Below are positions 34,018-45,745 of a stretch of 64,000 bases of DNA, one piece after another (position 1 is the first letter of the stretch; every line of letters starts with the position of its first letter). The DNA is taken from the NCBI GenBank assembly GCA_963920765.1, contig OY987243.1, positions 19,153,419 through 19,217,418 on the forward strand, given 5' to 3'. A program made the position numbers and the translations under genes. This stretch comes from Ulota crispa (Eukaryota; Streptophyta; Bryopsida; Orthotrichales; Orthotrichaceae). Under the pieces are notes generated by a model that had not been told where the DNA came from, ran no database searches, and was given only the letters and a program-made list of their open reading frames with translations.

Positions 34018-35122
34018 AAATTCAATTCTCTAAATCCATATGTACATGAATATTCCATATATGGGTAAATATAGCATGAAGTGGGTTTCTCAAATCAAAT
34101 AGCTGAAATAGACCTTGTTTCCTTTTGTTTTTAATCAAAGCCCCTTTTTAACCCTTGAACGCCCTAGAGGACTAAAAGTGTCCTCCTAAACCCTCCCTAA
34201 CCTCAAAAATTGGGTTTTCCAAAAATGTGAAGCCAATTCTTAGCCCAAGGGTCATTGTCAAATTTTATTAAAATATGATTATTTGAATAAAACACATTCT
34301 TTTGAGATACTCAACACCATAGGATGGGGTAAAAATATCAACAATTCTCCCACATCTCTTTTTTATTCTCTTTTCTCCTGAAGTTTCAAAATTTGCTCTA
34401 GTGGCCTCAACTTTTTGGCCTCAAAACCTTTACATACAAGAACAAGAGAGTTAACCCACACTATATTCATATTATTATGGGCACTTGGGACCGTTCCTTG
34501 GGGCAGTTCCTGAGGTCATTTGGGCTCAAATTTTGGTTGGAGTGGGCTCAAATTTTGGTTGGAGTGAGCTCAAATTTTGGTTGAAATGGGTTCAAATTTT
34601 CATGGCCTTGACTCCTCGTGTAAAGCGGCCCTTAGAGGGATTAGTTGCAGTCTTGTTTCAAAGTACAAGTTCTGAGAAATGAGTGTTTGGATTAACGATG
34701 CAGCTGTCCTTGAATCTTGGGATGCCCATGTAACAATCAGTGGATGGAATTTCTGTGGAGTAATTGGAAACCGACGAGAGGTTGCTCTGACCTTCCGGTC
34801 CTGGTTGGAGTTGGAAACCAGATTTACTAACTTGGGCGTAGAGTTAGATCAGTTCCTCATGGAAATCCAAGCCAGTGCAGAATTTGTGTTTCCGTAATGT
34901 GGGCAGCACCGCAGGGCCGTCACGTACTGACTTGCAACGCAACTCGGCTCTCAATCTTGGGCTCATCGCCGGTTTCACCGCCATAACTCGTGTCAATAGC
35001 GTGGCCCCTGCAGAAAGAGTACTAGACTTGCTTTTCAATGCCGGCTCATCTGAAACGTAACCACTTTCTGATAATCCGTCAACGCCCGCTGTACAGTACA
35101 ACATGGATGCTTTGGTGGGAGA
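34018..35122. other. intergenic; orphan TTAA-element left end and a single-copy segment
   Basis: TTAA (34148-34151) followed by CCCTTGAACGCCC looks like a left terminus without a partner. 34500-34600 has three imperfect copies of 'ggctcaaattttggttggagtg'. The segment 34670-35110 has even composition and several 60-86 codon frames on both strands, none recognisable. It may be a gene relic. Confidence 0.4.
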
Positions 35123-35125
35123 TTA

Positions 35126-35439
35126 GAGCATCTCCACCGGTCCAGACTTGCTCAAAGTTTTCCATCTGGTTTGGCTAGGCCTGAAGGCTCTCAATCTCCA
35201 CCCATGCTCTTTGAAAAGATGGTCTTACACTCCAACACACCTCATAAATAAGCAATTGACCACTTATTTAGGGAAGTAGAGAATAAAGCTCGCTAAACTT
35301 ATGGTGAATAGTGCATGAATAGTGGCTTGGAGAGTGGCTTGCTATACTCGCCGAATAAGAGAGTTTGAGAGGGTTTTGAGAGGGGCATGGCTACTTTTCA
35401 AACACTTTGAGGGAACCAGAGCCACGGGTGGAGATGCTC
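35126..35439. mobile_element. Tourist-like (PIF/Harbinger) MITE, 314 bp
   Basis: Perfect ends GAGCATCTCCACC and its complement, with TTA at 35123-35125 and 35440-35442. Non-coding interior. The ends are those widely seen in plant Tourist elements. Confidence 0.92.
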
Positions 35440-35486
35440 TTACTCTAGTACTCAAAAGTCGAATTGAATTCCAAAGGGCAATTTAA

Positions 35487-35817
35487 CCCCTAAATGCCTG
35501 AGAACATCATATTTGTTAATTTGGGTCAAAACGGTCATTTTGGGACTTCTGAAAATTTGGGAAAATTGGGGTGATCACCCCAAACCAAGCCCCTTTGGTA
35601 CACGTGTCCTCACCTGAGAGGAGGAATTTGTGAGGGAAAAAATCTTAGTGGCTCAAATTGAATTTGATACCTTTGAATCTGGTTTGAGGTGACTATTTTG
35701 GATTGAGGTGGAGTACAAAATGGTACCTTTGTTTTTCCCAAATTAACGAATATGACGTTTGAGGCACCAAATTCTAGTAAAAATCACCAAAAATTTGGTG
35801 CCTCAAACATTTAGGGG
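35487..35817. mobile_element. TTAA-flanked MITE carrying a nested 'ATTCGTTAA' element
   Basis: TTAA at 35483-35486 and 35818-35821. The left end is CCCCTAAATGCCTGAG and the right end is the complement of CCCCTAAATGTTTGAGGC. Most of the inside (35503-35760) is a complete copy of the 'ATTCGTTAA' family, so only about 75 bp of the original interior remain. Confidence 0.75.
35503..35760. mobile_element. 'ATTCGTTAA' family MITE, nested
   Basis: It runs from AACATCATATTTGTTAATTT to the complement of AACGTCATATTCGTTAATTT and keeps 'cctcacctgagagg' and 'gaggtggagtacaaaatgg'. It sits inside the TTAA element around it. Confidence 0.75.
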
Positions 35818-35856
35818 TTAAAACTCTTATGCTAAACCAAATTATGTATAAATTAA

Positions 35857-36179
35857 AGGGAAAATTTCATGGATACCCTTGAAAGTATGCAATATTTGCT
35901 TAGACACCTTTGCATTTTCAGAAATTACTCAAATATCCTTGGACCAAACATTTTGGGCAAGTGTTTTGTTGTGCATGTCACTTCCCTTCTTCCTTTGTGC
36001 ACTAGTTGCTTCTTTTTTGTTTCATTACATTCCCTTCTACAACATTGGTTATGAAGGAAGTACAAGTGCAACAAACAAATGCCTAAAAATTATGGTCCAA
36101 AGATATTTGTGCAATTTATTAAAAAGCAAAGATATCTGCAAATATTGCAAATTTCAAAGACATTCATGAAATTTTCCCT
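35857..36179. mobile_element. 'ttcatggataccc' inverted-repeat MITE
   Basis: AGGGAAAATTTCATGGATAC at the left and its complement at the right, with the family's 'gttgtgcatgtcacttccc' centre. Confidence 0.75.
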
Positions 36180-36243
36180 TCATTCAATTCCTGCCTCAAT
36201 ATTGGCATTGTTCATCTCCAATTCCTTCTCTTTTTGTTATAAA

Positions 36244-36724
36244 CCGTTATTCATTAAATTGGGAAAAACAATACATTTTGGGACTTTCAAGAATTCAGGT
36301 GATCACCTAAATTCCAGCTCACAGCATTTTTTTGGGTACATGTACCCTCACCTGATAGGAGGAATTGACCAGGAAAAAAATCTTAGTAGCTCAAATTGAA
36401 TTTGATACCTTTGAATCTGATTTAACCCCTAAACGACCCAAAAGTCCTTTGCGGTTGTATGTATAGCCGTATATACTGACGTATTTGAGTTGCTCTGAGG
36501 GCTTTCCAAAAAAAATTATGCACCCACCATCATACAACCCTTCAATATGTATGATTGTAACATTTAATTTCCAACTGATCCAAACTTTTGAATATTTGTT
36601 GCGACCATATTTGGTACCGTATCTCTATAGCCCATGGGCCCTTCCGGGGTTAAAGTAACTTTTTGGGTTTCAGGTGGAATACAAAATGCTTCCTACATTT
36701 TTCCCAATTTAACGAATAACACGT
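36244..36724. mobile_element. 'ATTCGTTAA' MITE interrupted by a short TTAA element
   Basis: The ends GTTATTCATTAAATTGGG and its complement flank a body that is cut at 36425 and resumes at 36650. Joining the flanks restores 'gatTTAAagtaac', matching the intact copy at 25667 (reverse), which has one TTTAAAGTAAC. Confidence 0.8.
36426..36649 (+). mobile_element. short TTAA MITE, 224 bp
   Basis: CCCCTAAACGACCC to CCCTTCCGGGG, with TTAA at 36422-36425 and 36650-36653. Same length as 61015-61238. The target is readable (see host element): one TTAA became two. Confidence 0.92.
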
Positions 36725-36766
36725 TTTATGGTTCGTTATGGTTGAAAAGGATATTCGCCGCCTTTC

Positions 36767-37108
36767 TTACACGAAGAATTGTGAATGCTGAGCTGCGCAA
36801 AAGCAGCAAGTTACACCACCATCTTTGGGTTTCCGGTCACTACATCCTCGTGACAGTCGTGAGTGTATGAATCGGAAGGGAAAGGTGTTTGTTTTCGGTG
36901 GCAAAATGGAAATTGCGGCTCCCAAACTGAATGCCGAGATGGTGCCCGCAGACTCGGTGTCCGAGAATAGGCATATGGGCATGCGTGATTGGGTTGCTAC
37001 GCACTGAAATTTCGGTCGCCGACGAAATGCAGGCGCAGGCTTTCGAGTAGTCTGGTGTGTACTGCTCCTGAAAATTTCCCCGGTGACAAATGTTAAAAGC
37101 GATTCCAA
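36767..37108 (-). CDS. hypothetical 113-residue open frame, unrecognised
   Basis: The longest frame in a more GC-even segment (about 36740-37300). The predicted product starts MESLLTFVTGEIFRSS and has many Arg, Ser and Thr in its first 45 residues, followed by a hydrophobic stretch (about 58-70, AGTISAFSLGAAISIL). That could suit an organelle-targeting first exon, but I recognise no domain. The opposite strand is also open for 60 codons. It stops 43 bp from the end of a MITE. It may be a gene relic or chance. Confidence 0.2.
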   Translation of the reverse strand: MESLLTFVTGEIFRSSTHQTTRKPAPAFRRRPKFQCVATQSRMPICLFSDTESAGTISAFSLGAAISILPPKTNTFPFRFIHSRLSRGCSDRKPKDGGVTCCFCAAQHSQFFV

Positions 37109-37677
37109 CCTAATCTTACAGTACTCTATTAGAAAGAGATGCGAAATTTTCGGAGATGGTCTCCGATGGCTTGAAACTTTTTGACTTTTGGCATGTCAGC
37201 GGGTAAATTCCCAAGTTCGGTTACCGTCGATTCTGGAGATTCGTGTAATGTTCATTGGAGAAACTCAACTGTTTCTCGGTTCCTTTATCTTTTTACTTTG
37301 TAAAACAGACGAGCCTCCATAGTGCTAAGTTGCTAACCCATGCTGAAAGCCAAAACATTTATTTCAAGTTTCCTTTCACTACCATCACAAAACATACAAA
37401 GGAAATGACTGAGAGGTAACGGCTAGGCTCTCTGTATCCCACTATTTAATATATCTTAAGTAAAACAATATGTGGATGATAGTGAAATTTTTAAAATAAT
37501 AAAACCACACAGAAAGATGGTACTGGTCACTGGGTACCAAAGATGAAAATTTGATAAAGCATGGATGTGGAAAAGTGACGAAATCGTGTTCAATAACAAC
37601 GAACCTGTATCTACAGGTAAATATCTTCCTAATTCTGATTAGTTACTATCATAAAAAGCTCAACTGTAAATTTGATT

Positions 37678-37982
37678 TAGAGAAAATTTCATGGATACCC
37701 TGTAGTTTGCAATATTTACATAGATACCCTGGCCTGCTTTTTCAGAAATTACACTGAACCAAAATTTTCAGGTGTTTGTTTTTGTTGTGCATGCCTTTTT
37801 TTTCTTCTTCCTTTGTGCACACGTTGCTTCTTTTCTGTTTCACCACATTGGTCACGAAAAAGTACAAGCACAACAAATAAATGCCCAAAAATTATGATTC
37901 AAGGGTATTTGTGCAATTTCTGAAAAAGCAGGGTATCTATGTAAATATTGGAAACTTCAGGGGTATCCATGAAACTTTCCCT
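37678..37982. mobile_element. 'ttcatggataccc' inverted-repeat MITE, 305 bp
   Basis: 'agaaaatttcatggataccc' at the left and its complement ending 'gaaactttccct' at the right. It lies about 140 bp upstream of the GH9 TATA box, so it forms the distal promoter. Confidence 0.72.
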
Positions 37983-38118
37983 TGTTTTAATTGCGTCACT
38001 GAACGGAAGTGACTCTATGGATTCTGGAAAGTACTGTTTCTTTTAAAGGCAAACGGCGCGCCTGCCGCCTCCCGTGATTTTTCATTGTCAACGTTGCAAG
38101 TGGGTCCACAAATGTTCA

Positions 38119-38125
38119 TATAAAA
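38119..38125 (+). promoter_or_regulatory. TATA box of the GH9 gene
   Basis: TATAAAA, 158 bp before the start codon, in a GC-rich setting. This would place the transcript start near 38150 and give a leader of about 130 bases. Confidence 0.6.
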
Positions 38126-38186
38126 CGCTCCCGCCTCGTTTCATTTTGCAGCTCATCGGCTTTCGACTTCGGTATTCATGAGCTGA

Positions 38187-41066
<2,880 letters not shown>

Positions 41067-41076
41067 GCTTAGCTGA

Positions 41077-41561
41077 ATTAGGGTTTCTGTCCATGGTGGA
41101 GAAGATCAGAGGAGGACGCTTGATCTAGCAACACTTGGATCAGTCGTACTTTTGCTCCCGGGTTTTCCACTTCGATCTTTGACTGTGTGACGTTGAGAAT
41201 CGGTTCTAGTGCTCGTTACAAATTAGGGTTTCTGAAACATCTTTTGTGTGTTCCGTGAACACTCAGGCCACTAAGGTTTGCAAGGAAGATGGTTCTGAAG
41301 CAATTATCTACTAAAGTAGGGTTTTTGTTCGTTGCATGATGAAGTTTGTGGAGAAACACAGAGGACCCTTGATCTAGGATCTAGAAATGGCCTGGATCAT
41401 GTGTGAAATCTGCTCCCGGGTTTGTCCACTTCACTCGTGTAACCGTGACATAGTAGTGCTAGTGAGTTTTAGGGTTTCTGAAACATCCGGCAGTACGTGT
41501 TCCGTGAACACCCCCGGCTAGAAATGTTAGCATGTGCGGTGGTTCCGAACAATCAATATAA
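41077..41561 (+). repeat. tandem duplication in the GH9 3' flank
   Basis: Copy 1 (41077-41312) and copy 2 (41314-41561) share, in order, 'tagggtttctg', 'cttgatctag', 'ctcccgggtt.tccact', 'agggtttctgaaacatc', 'tgttccgtgaacac' and 'ggttc.gaa'. They begin 11 bp after the stop codon, so the duplicated unit is probably 3' UTR. Confidence 0.8.
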
Positions 41562-42537
41562 GCTTCTCGATCACGGTTTTTGCCTTGGTTGAAAATGCTA
41601 GAGAAAATCGAATTTTGGGTAAACTGGACTCATATCTTTCTCATTTTGGAATGATGCTTCATATTATTGCTTGATTTATTAGTTCATGGAGGACGGGGGA
41701 CTGCCCTTGAAGAGACCCTAAACCCAAATGAAAGCAGCCCGTTTCAATACTGATTTACTCTTGTCTGATCAGTATTTGAGAAGCTAGTATTGACTATTAC
41801 ATCTGCTGTGAGCCCCTTCTACTGTGGTTGGTTCCTGTTCAACGCAATAAAGCATCAATCAAAACGTAATCTTACTTGTGAATTCCTACGTTCAAGAGCT
41901 TTCGAATATGACTCTGGTGGATAACAAAACAAACTATTGACTCCAGCTTTTACGTTGTCCACTCAGTATCCTTGCAACGAGCTTCTAACATTTTGGGCCC
42001 ATGTACAAATTCAAGGTAGATCCAATTATTCAAAATTCCGTTTTTCTACCTTTTATTGATCTACACATTGTCTTCCATCGCCAGTTTATATTTTGACGAA
42101 GTCCCTGACATGAATCACTTCAGTAGCTTATTCACAGCACAGCCCCCTCATTAGTTCAATGTGTGAAATTAATTTCAAGGTTTTTACATGGTTGATAATT
42201 GAAATTTTGAAAAACGTTTTTACATTCGTAAGTGGGTGTGTCAAGCATGGAATGTCAAACCGTAGGAATTGGTATACTTCTCATGCTAGTCACAAGTTTC
42301 AAGCCTTAGGAAAACCAAACTTTCTTCAAGCGGTTTTCTTGCGGAAGAGGGAGATTTGTTATGCAAAATTTAGGGTTTTCATTAGAAAATCAAGAAAGCT
42401 TTCTGCACCTACGAAAGTGCACAAAAGTGACAAGCATGGATTCTCTAGGGAGTACGTGCTATAGCGTGAGCAAGGATCCGTAAGCCTTGAGTTTGGATTC
42501 TTTGTCAGAATGTTACATTTGACATATAACCATGTAC
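41562..42537. other. GH9 3' region and intergenic, no gene recognised
   Basis: This contains AATAAA at 41846-41851. If used, that would give a 780-base 3' UTR including the duplicated block. A 101-codon frame (42159-42464, plus) has no recognisable features. Confidence 0.4.
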
Positions 42538-42656
42538 AGTACAACCCTTTAATATGTATGGTTGTAACACTTAATTTCTAACTGATTCAAACTTTTGAAT
42601 ATTGGTTGCAGTCGTATTTGGTACTGTATCCTTAAAGCCCAAGGGCCCTTTAGGGG
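42538..42656 (+). mobile_element. truncated short TTAA MITE (right half)
   Basis: It has the 'tacaaccctttaatatgtatggttgtaacac' centre and the right end GGGCCCTTTAGGGG before TTAA (42657-42660). The left half is missing. Confidence 0.75.
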
Positions 42657-42709
42657 TTAATTAAGAAATTTATCCTAAATTCTTAAGATTTAAACTAAAA
42701 TCTCTTTAA

Positions 42710-43509
42710 CCCTTGCACGCCTCAGCAACAGAATCTTGTCGTTGGAGATTGAAAAAACAAGATTTACTTAGTTTGGATGGGAGTGTACCATGCTGAAATT
42801 TGTACCAACGTTTAGGGGAGTGGGTTCATGATTTACTGGTAGTGGGGGTTTAGGGAAGGTAAGTGGTTGTATTGGATTTATGGGTAGTGGCAATTAGGGT
42901 GTAGAGTTTTGGGTGGGCCAATCCAACCGGGACCACCGGGGAGAGCCGATCGTGTACGCGTGAGTCCATTTTGGCTCCACAGGGAATGTTGGCAGTTGGG
43001 ATGAAATCGCATGAACAAGGAGCTGCGAAGCTGTATGAGGGGAGAGGACAGGGAGGGGAGAGGACGTGTTAGTTAGCCTGTACGTAGCACCCAGCGACCA
43101 CGTCCAAAGAAGCGGAGAAGTAGGTGTATTCAAGCCTGTCCATGAGGCCAATGCATCATCAAAAAATTTTGAAAATGCTCAGCATGTGAGGTAACCCAGC
43201 GCCCAAGAGCTTGCCAAAATTACAAGTCCAGATTCCTCTTATACAGCCAGTACTGATCCACGCAAGCCCTCAACCCACCAAATATTGACCCCTTCCAACA
43301 AGGTCAACGCCCAAAGTTGACCATTATAATCTTTTTTTCTGAGTGGTGAAACCTGGAAGAGTTTGGAGAGTCTGATCTGTGGTGTTCTCAAGAAGCTATT
43401 CTTGTGGTAAAATTCTTTGGATCCAACTTTGCTGTCCACGGGTTCAATTTCAATGAACCTACCTCCTTACAGGCGCCCATCCCCGCTTCACGGCCAAGGC
43501 GCTCAGGGA
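42710..43509. mobile_element. TTAA-flanked element, 800 bp, distinct interior
   Basis: CCCTTGCACGCCTCAGC after TTAA (42706-42709) and the complement of TCCCTGAGCGCCTTGGC before TTAA (43510-43513). The interior has fairly even base composition and is not shared with other copies here. An 85-codon minus frame (42894-43151) within it is not recognisable. Confidence 0.6.
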
Positions 43510-43513
43510 TTAA

Positions 43514-44159
43514 CATGCTTTATTGGAAGTAATGGATGGTAACTTACTAACTTTTTTGTAACTCTCAACTAAATTTCAAACGTGGTCACGTCATGGAGAG
43601 CAACATCCCCTCAGAGTTAGCTAAGAAGGAGCTTTCTGAGCGGGAACATCGCCTTGAAGCCTCGCTTCAAATTTCAATTTTCAAAAAGATGGCGGGTAAC
43701 TTAGATGGAAAGGAATTTCTGTAATTTAGCTTAGAGCAGCTCTTGATTAGTTGAGTGGTTGCTTGTGAGTGGTTTGGTGCATGCTTCCTTGCTAGCCAAT
43801 TTTGCAGATTCTTTAAGTTTGTGATATTATCACGTGAGGTGATTTGCGATGGCATTGGGATAGAGCAGTGTGGGCTGTGTGGCCTAGCGTGGTGCAAGGA
43901 TTTCTAGAGTGTAGGACGGGATTTGATGGAGCATTTAGGAGACGGAGGGAAATGGTTGTGCAGAGTTGTGGTGAGAACTGTTTGGGGGTGCAATCCAAGT
44001 ACAGTGAGCACTACAAGTAAGGAGAGCACTTTGGACATTAGTCTGCACAAGGAAAGCAATCTAAAGAGCTTTTTGAACGAGTTGAGCATTCGTAGCAAGC
44101 TGAACATTTTGAACTATTTTGGCACACTTTGTAGTCCAAGTAGTCCAATCTTGAACAGT
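43514..44159. other. even-composition segment, no gene proven
   Basis: A 43-codon frame at 43593-43724 (MESNIPSELAKKELSERE start) and other short frames. It could have been upstream exon sequence of the pseudogene beyond the minisatellite, but nothing I recognise supports that. Confidence 0.3.
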
Positions 44160-44710
44160 CCCTGCAGCAATCTAAGTTAGAGCCCAAACAATCCCTGCAG
44201 TAATCTGAATCAGAGCTCAAACATTTCCTATAGCAATTTGAGTCTGATTCCAAGCAGCTTCCATAGCAATCCAAGTCAGAGCCTGAGCAGTCAGAGCCCA
44301 AACATTTCTTGTAGCAATTTGAATTTGATCTCGAGCAATCCCTGCAACAATCCAAGTCAGAGCCCAAACAGTCCTTCAAGGAATTTGAATCAACGCTCAA
44401 ACAATCCCTGCAACAATCTGAATCTGATCCCAAGCAATCCTTGCAGCAATCTGAGTTAGAACTCAAACATTCCCTATAGCAATTCAAGTCTGATTTTGAA
44501 CAGTTCCTATAGCAATCCAAGTCAAAGACCAAACAGTCCCCTAGCAATCCAAGTTAGAGCCTAAACAATCCTCGGAGCAATCCAAGTCAAAGCCCAAACA
44601 TTTCCCATAGCAATTCGAGTCTAATCTTGAGCAGTCTTTGCAGCAATCCTAGTCAGAGTCTAAACACTCCCTCCAGCAATCCAAGTCAAAGCTCAAGCAG
44701 CCCTTGCAGC
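44160..44710 (+). repeat. 15/30-bp minisatellite, first part
   Basis: Degenerate tandem units alternate 'agcaatccaagtcag' and 'agcccaaacagtccc'. On plus one frame reads Ser-Asn-Pro-Ser-Gln repeats. On minus a frame of 169 codons (44038-44547) reads Asp-Cys-Cys-Arg-Asp-Cys-Leu repeats. It continues at 45184 beyond an inserted element. Confidence 0.9.
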
Positions 44711-45183
44711 TAGGGTTGTTACATTGGGCAAGATTTTGCTGTTGGACAAAACAAGCAGACGAACGGATAGGTCCAAATGGGGTGGTTGTCCACTCTAAAA
44801 TCAAGAAGTGGATGTTCTGGCGTAAGTGCAAGGTTCAATAAAAGAAAAACAAGGATAAACAACTACCACAAATTGCAACAACTAGGTCACTAGAACTACC
44901 TTGCAATTGCATAAAAAACTACACAACAACTGCACAACAACTGCACAACATTTGCACAACTACAATCTAGTTGTGTAGTTGTTGTGCAGTTGCAAAGTAG
45001 TTCTGGTAACCTAGTTGTTTTAGTTTGTGACAGTCGTTTATCCTTGTTTTTCTTCTAGTGGTTGTGTCTAAACCCATACTGAAATAATATACAAGAAAAA
45101 AATGTATCTATGTCAGTGCCTTGACCATTTATATTTGCATCGGACGGACAGGCAAGTTAGAATTGGTCCAATGTAACAACCAT
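44711..45183. mobile_element. hAT-like MITE, 473 bp, inserted into the minisatellite
   Basis: The ends are TAGGGTTGTTACATTGG and the complement of CATGGTTGTTACATTGG. An 8-bp direct repeat CTTGCAGC flanks it (44703-44710 and 45184-45191). Removing the element and one CTTGCAGC joins the two minisatellite blocks into a normal unit. TAGGG-type ends and 8-bp duplications are hAT hallmarks. The centre (44837-45057) is a large foldback ('gaaaaacaaggataaac...' arms). Confidence 0.85.
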
Positions 45184-45745
45184 GCTTGCAGCAATCCGAG
45201 TCAGAGCCCAAACATTCCTCGTAGCAATTCGAGTCCGATCTCAAGCAGTCCTTGCAGCAATCCAAGTCAGAGTCCAAACAGTCCCCTAGCAATCCAAGTC
45301 AGAGCTTGAGCAGTCCTTACAGCAATTTGAATGAAAGCCCAAACATTCCTCGTAGCAATTCGAGTTTTATTTCAAGCAATCCAAGTCAGAGCCCAAATAG
45401 TCCCCGCAGCAATCTAAGTCTAATCCCGAGCAGTCCTCGCAGCAATCCGAGTCCAATCCCAAGCAATCCTTGCAGCAATCTGAGTCAAAGCCCAAACATT
45501 CCCTGCAGCAATCTAAGTCCGATCCCAAGCAATTCCAGCAGCAATCCAAGTCAGAGCCCAAATATTCCCCACAGCAATCCAAGTCCAATCTCGAGCAGTT
45601 CTTGCAGCAATCCATGTCACAGCCCAAACATTCCTCGTAGGAATCTGAGTCCAAGCCCGAGTTTGAGCTTAAGCAATCCCCACAACAATCTGAGTCCAAA
45701 TCCAAGCTCAAGCAGTCCGCGCAGCAGTCCAAATCCGGAGGGAGT
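45184..45745 (+). repeat. 15/30-bp minisatellite, second part
   Basis: Same units as 44160-44710. A 172-codon plus frame (45252-45770) and a 151-codon minus frame (45367-45822) both exist only because the 15-bp period keeps frames open. The frame that runs into the pseudogene reads Gln-Ser-Lys-rich (...QSAQQSKSGGSPSPTWKLL). Confidence 0.9.

Noticed and set aside
34679-35104. Coding exon in the single-copy segment
   Set aside because: Several short frames on both strands are equally plausible, with no recognised domain or splice support.
42894-43151. 85-codon minus frame inside the 800-bp TTAA element as a transposase fragment
   Set aside because: No DDE/DDD-type motif or similarity to any transposase that I can see.
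44038-44547. Cys/Asp-rich 169-codon minus frame as a metal-binding protein
   Set aside because: It arises from the complement of a 15-bp minisatellite, other frames are equally open, and a sister frame recurs at 45367-45822 for the same reason.
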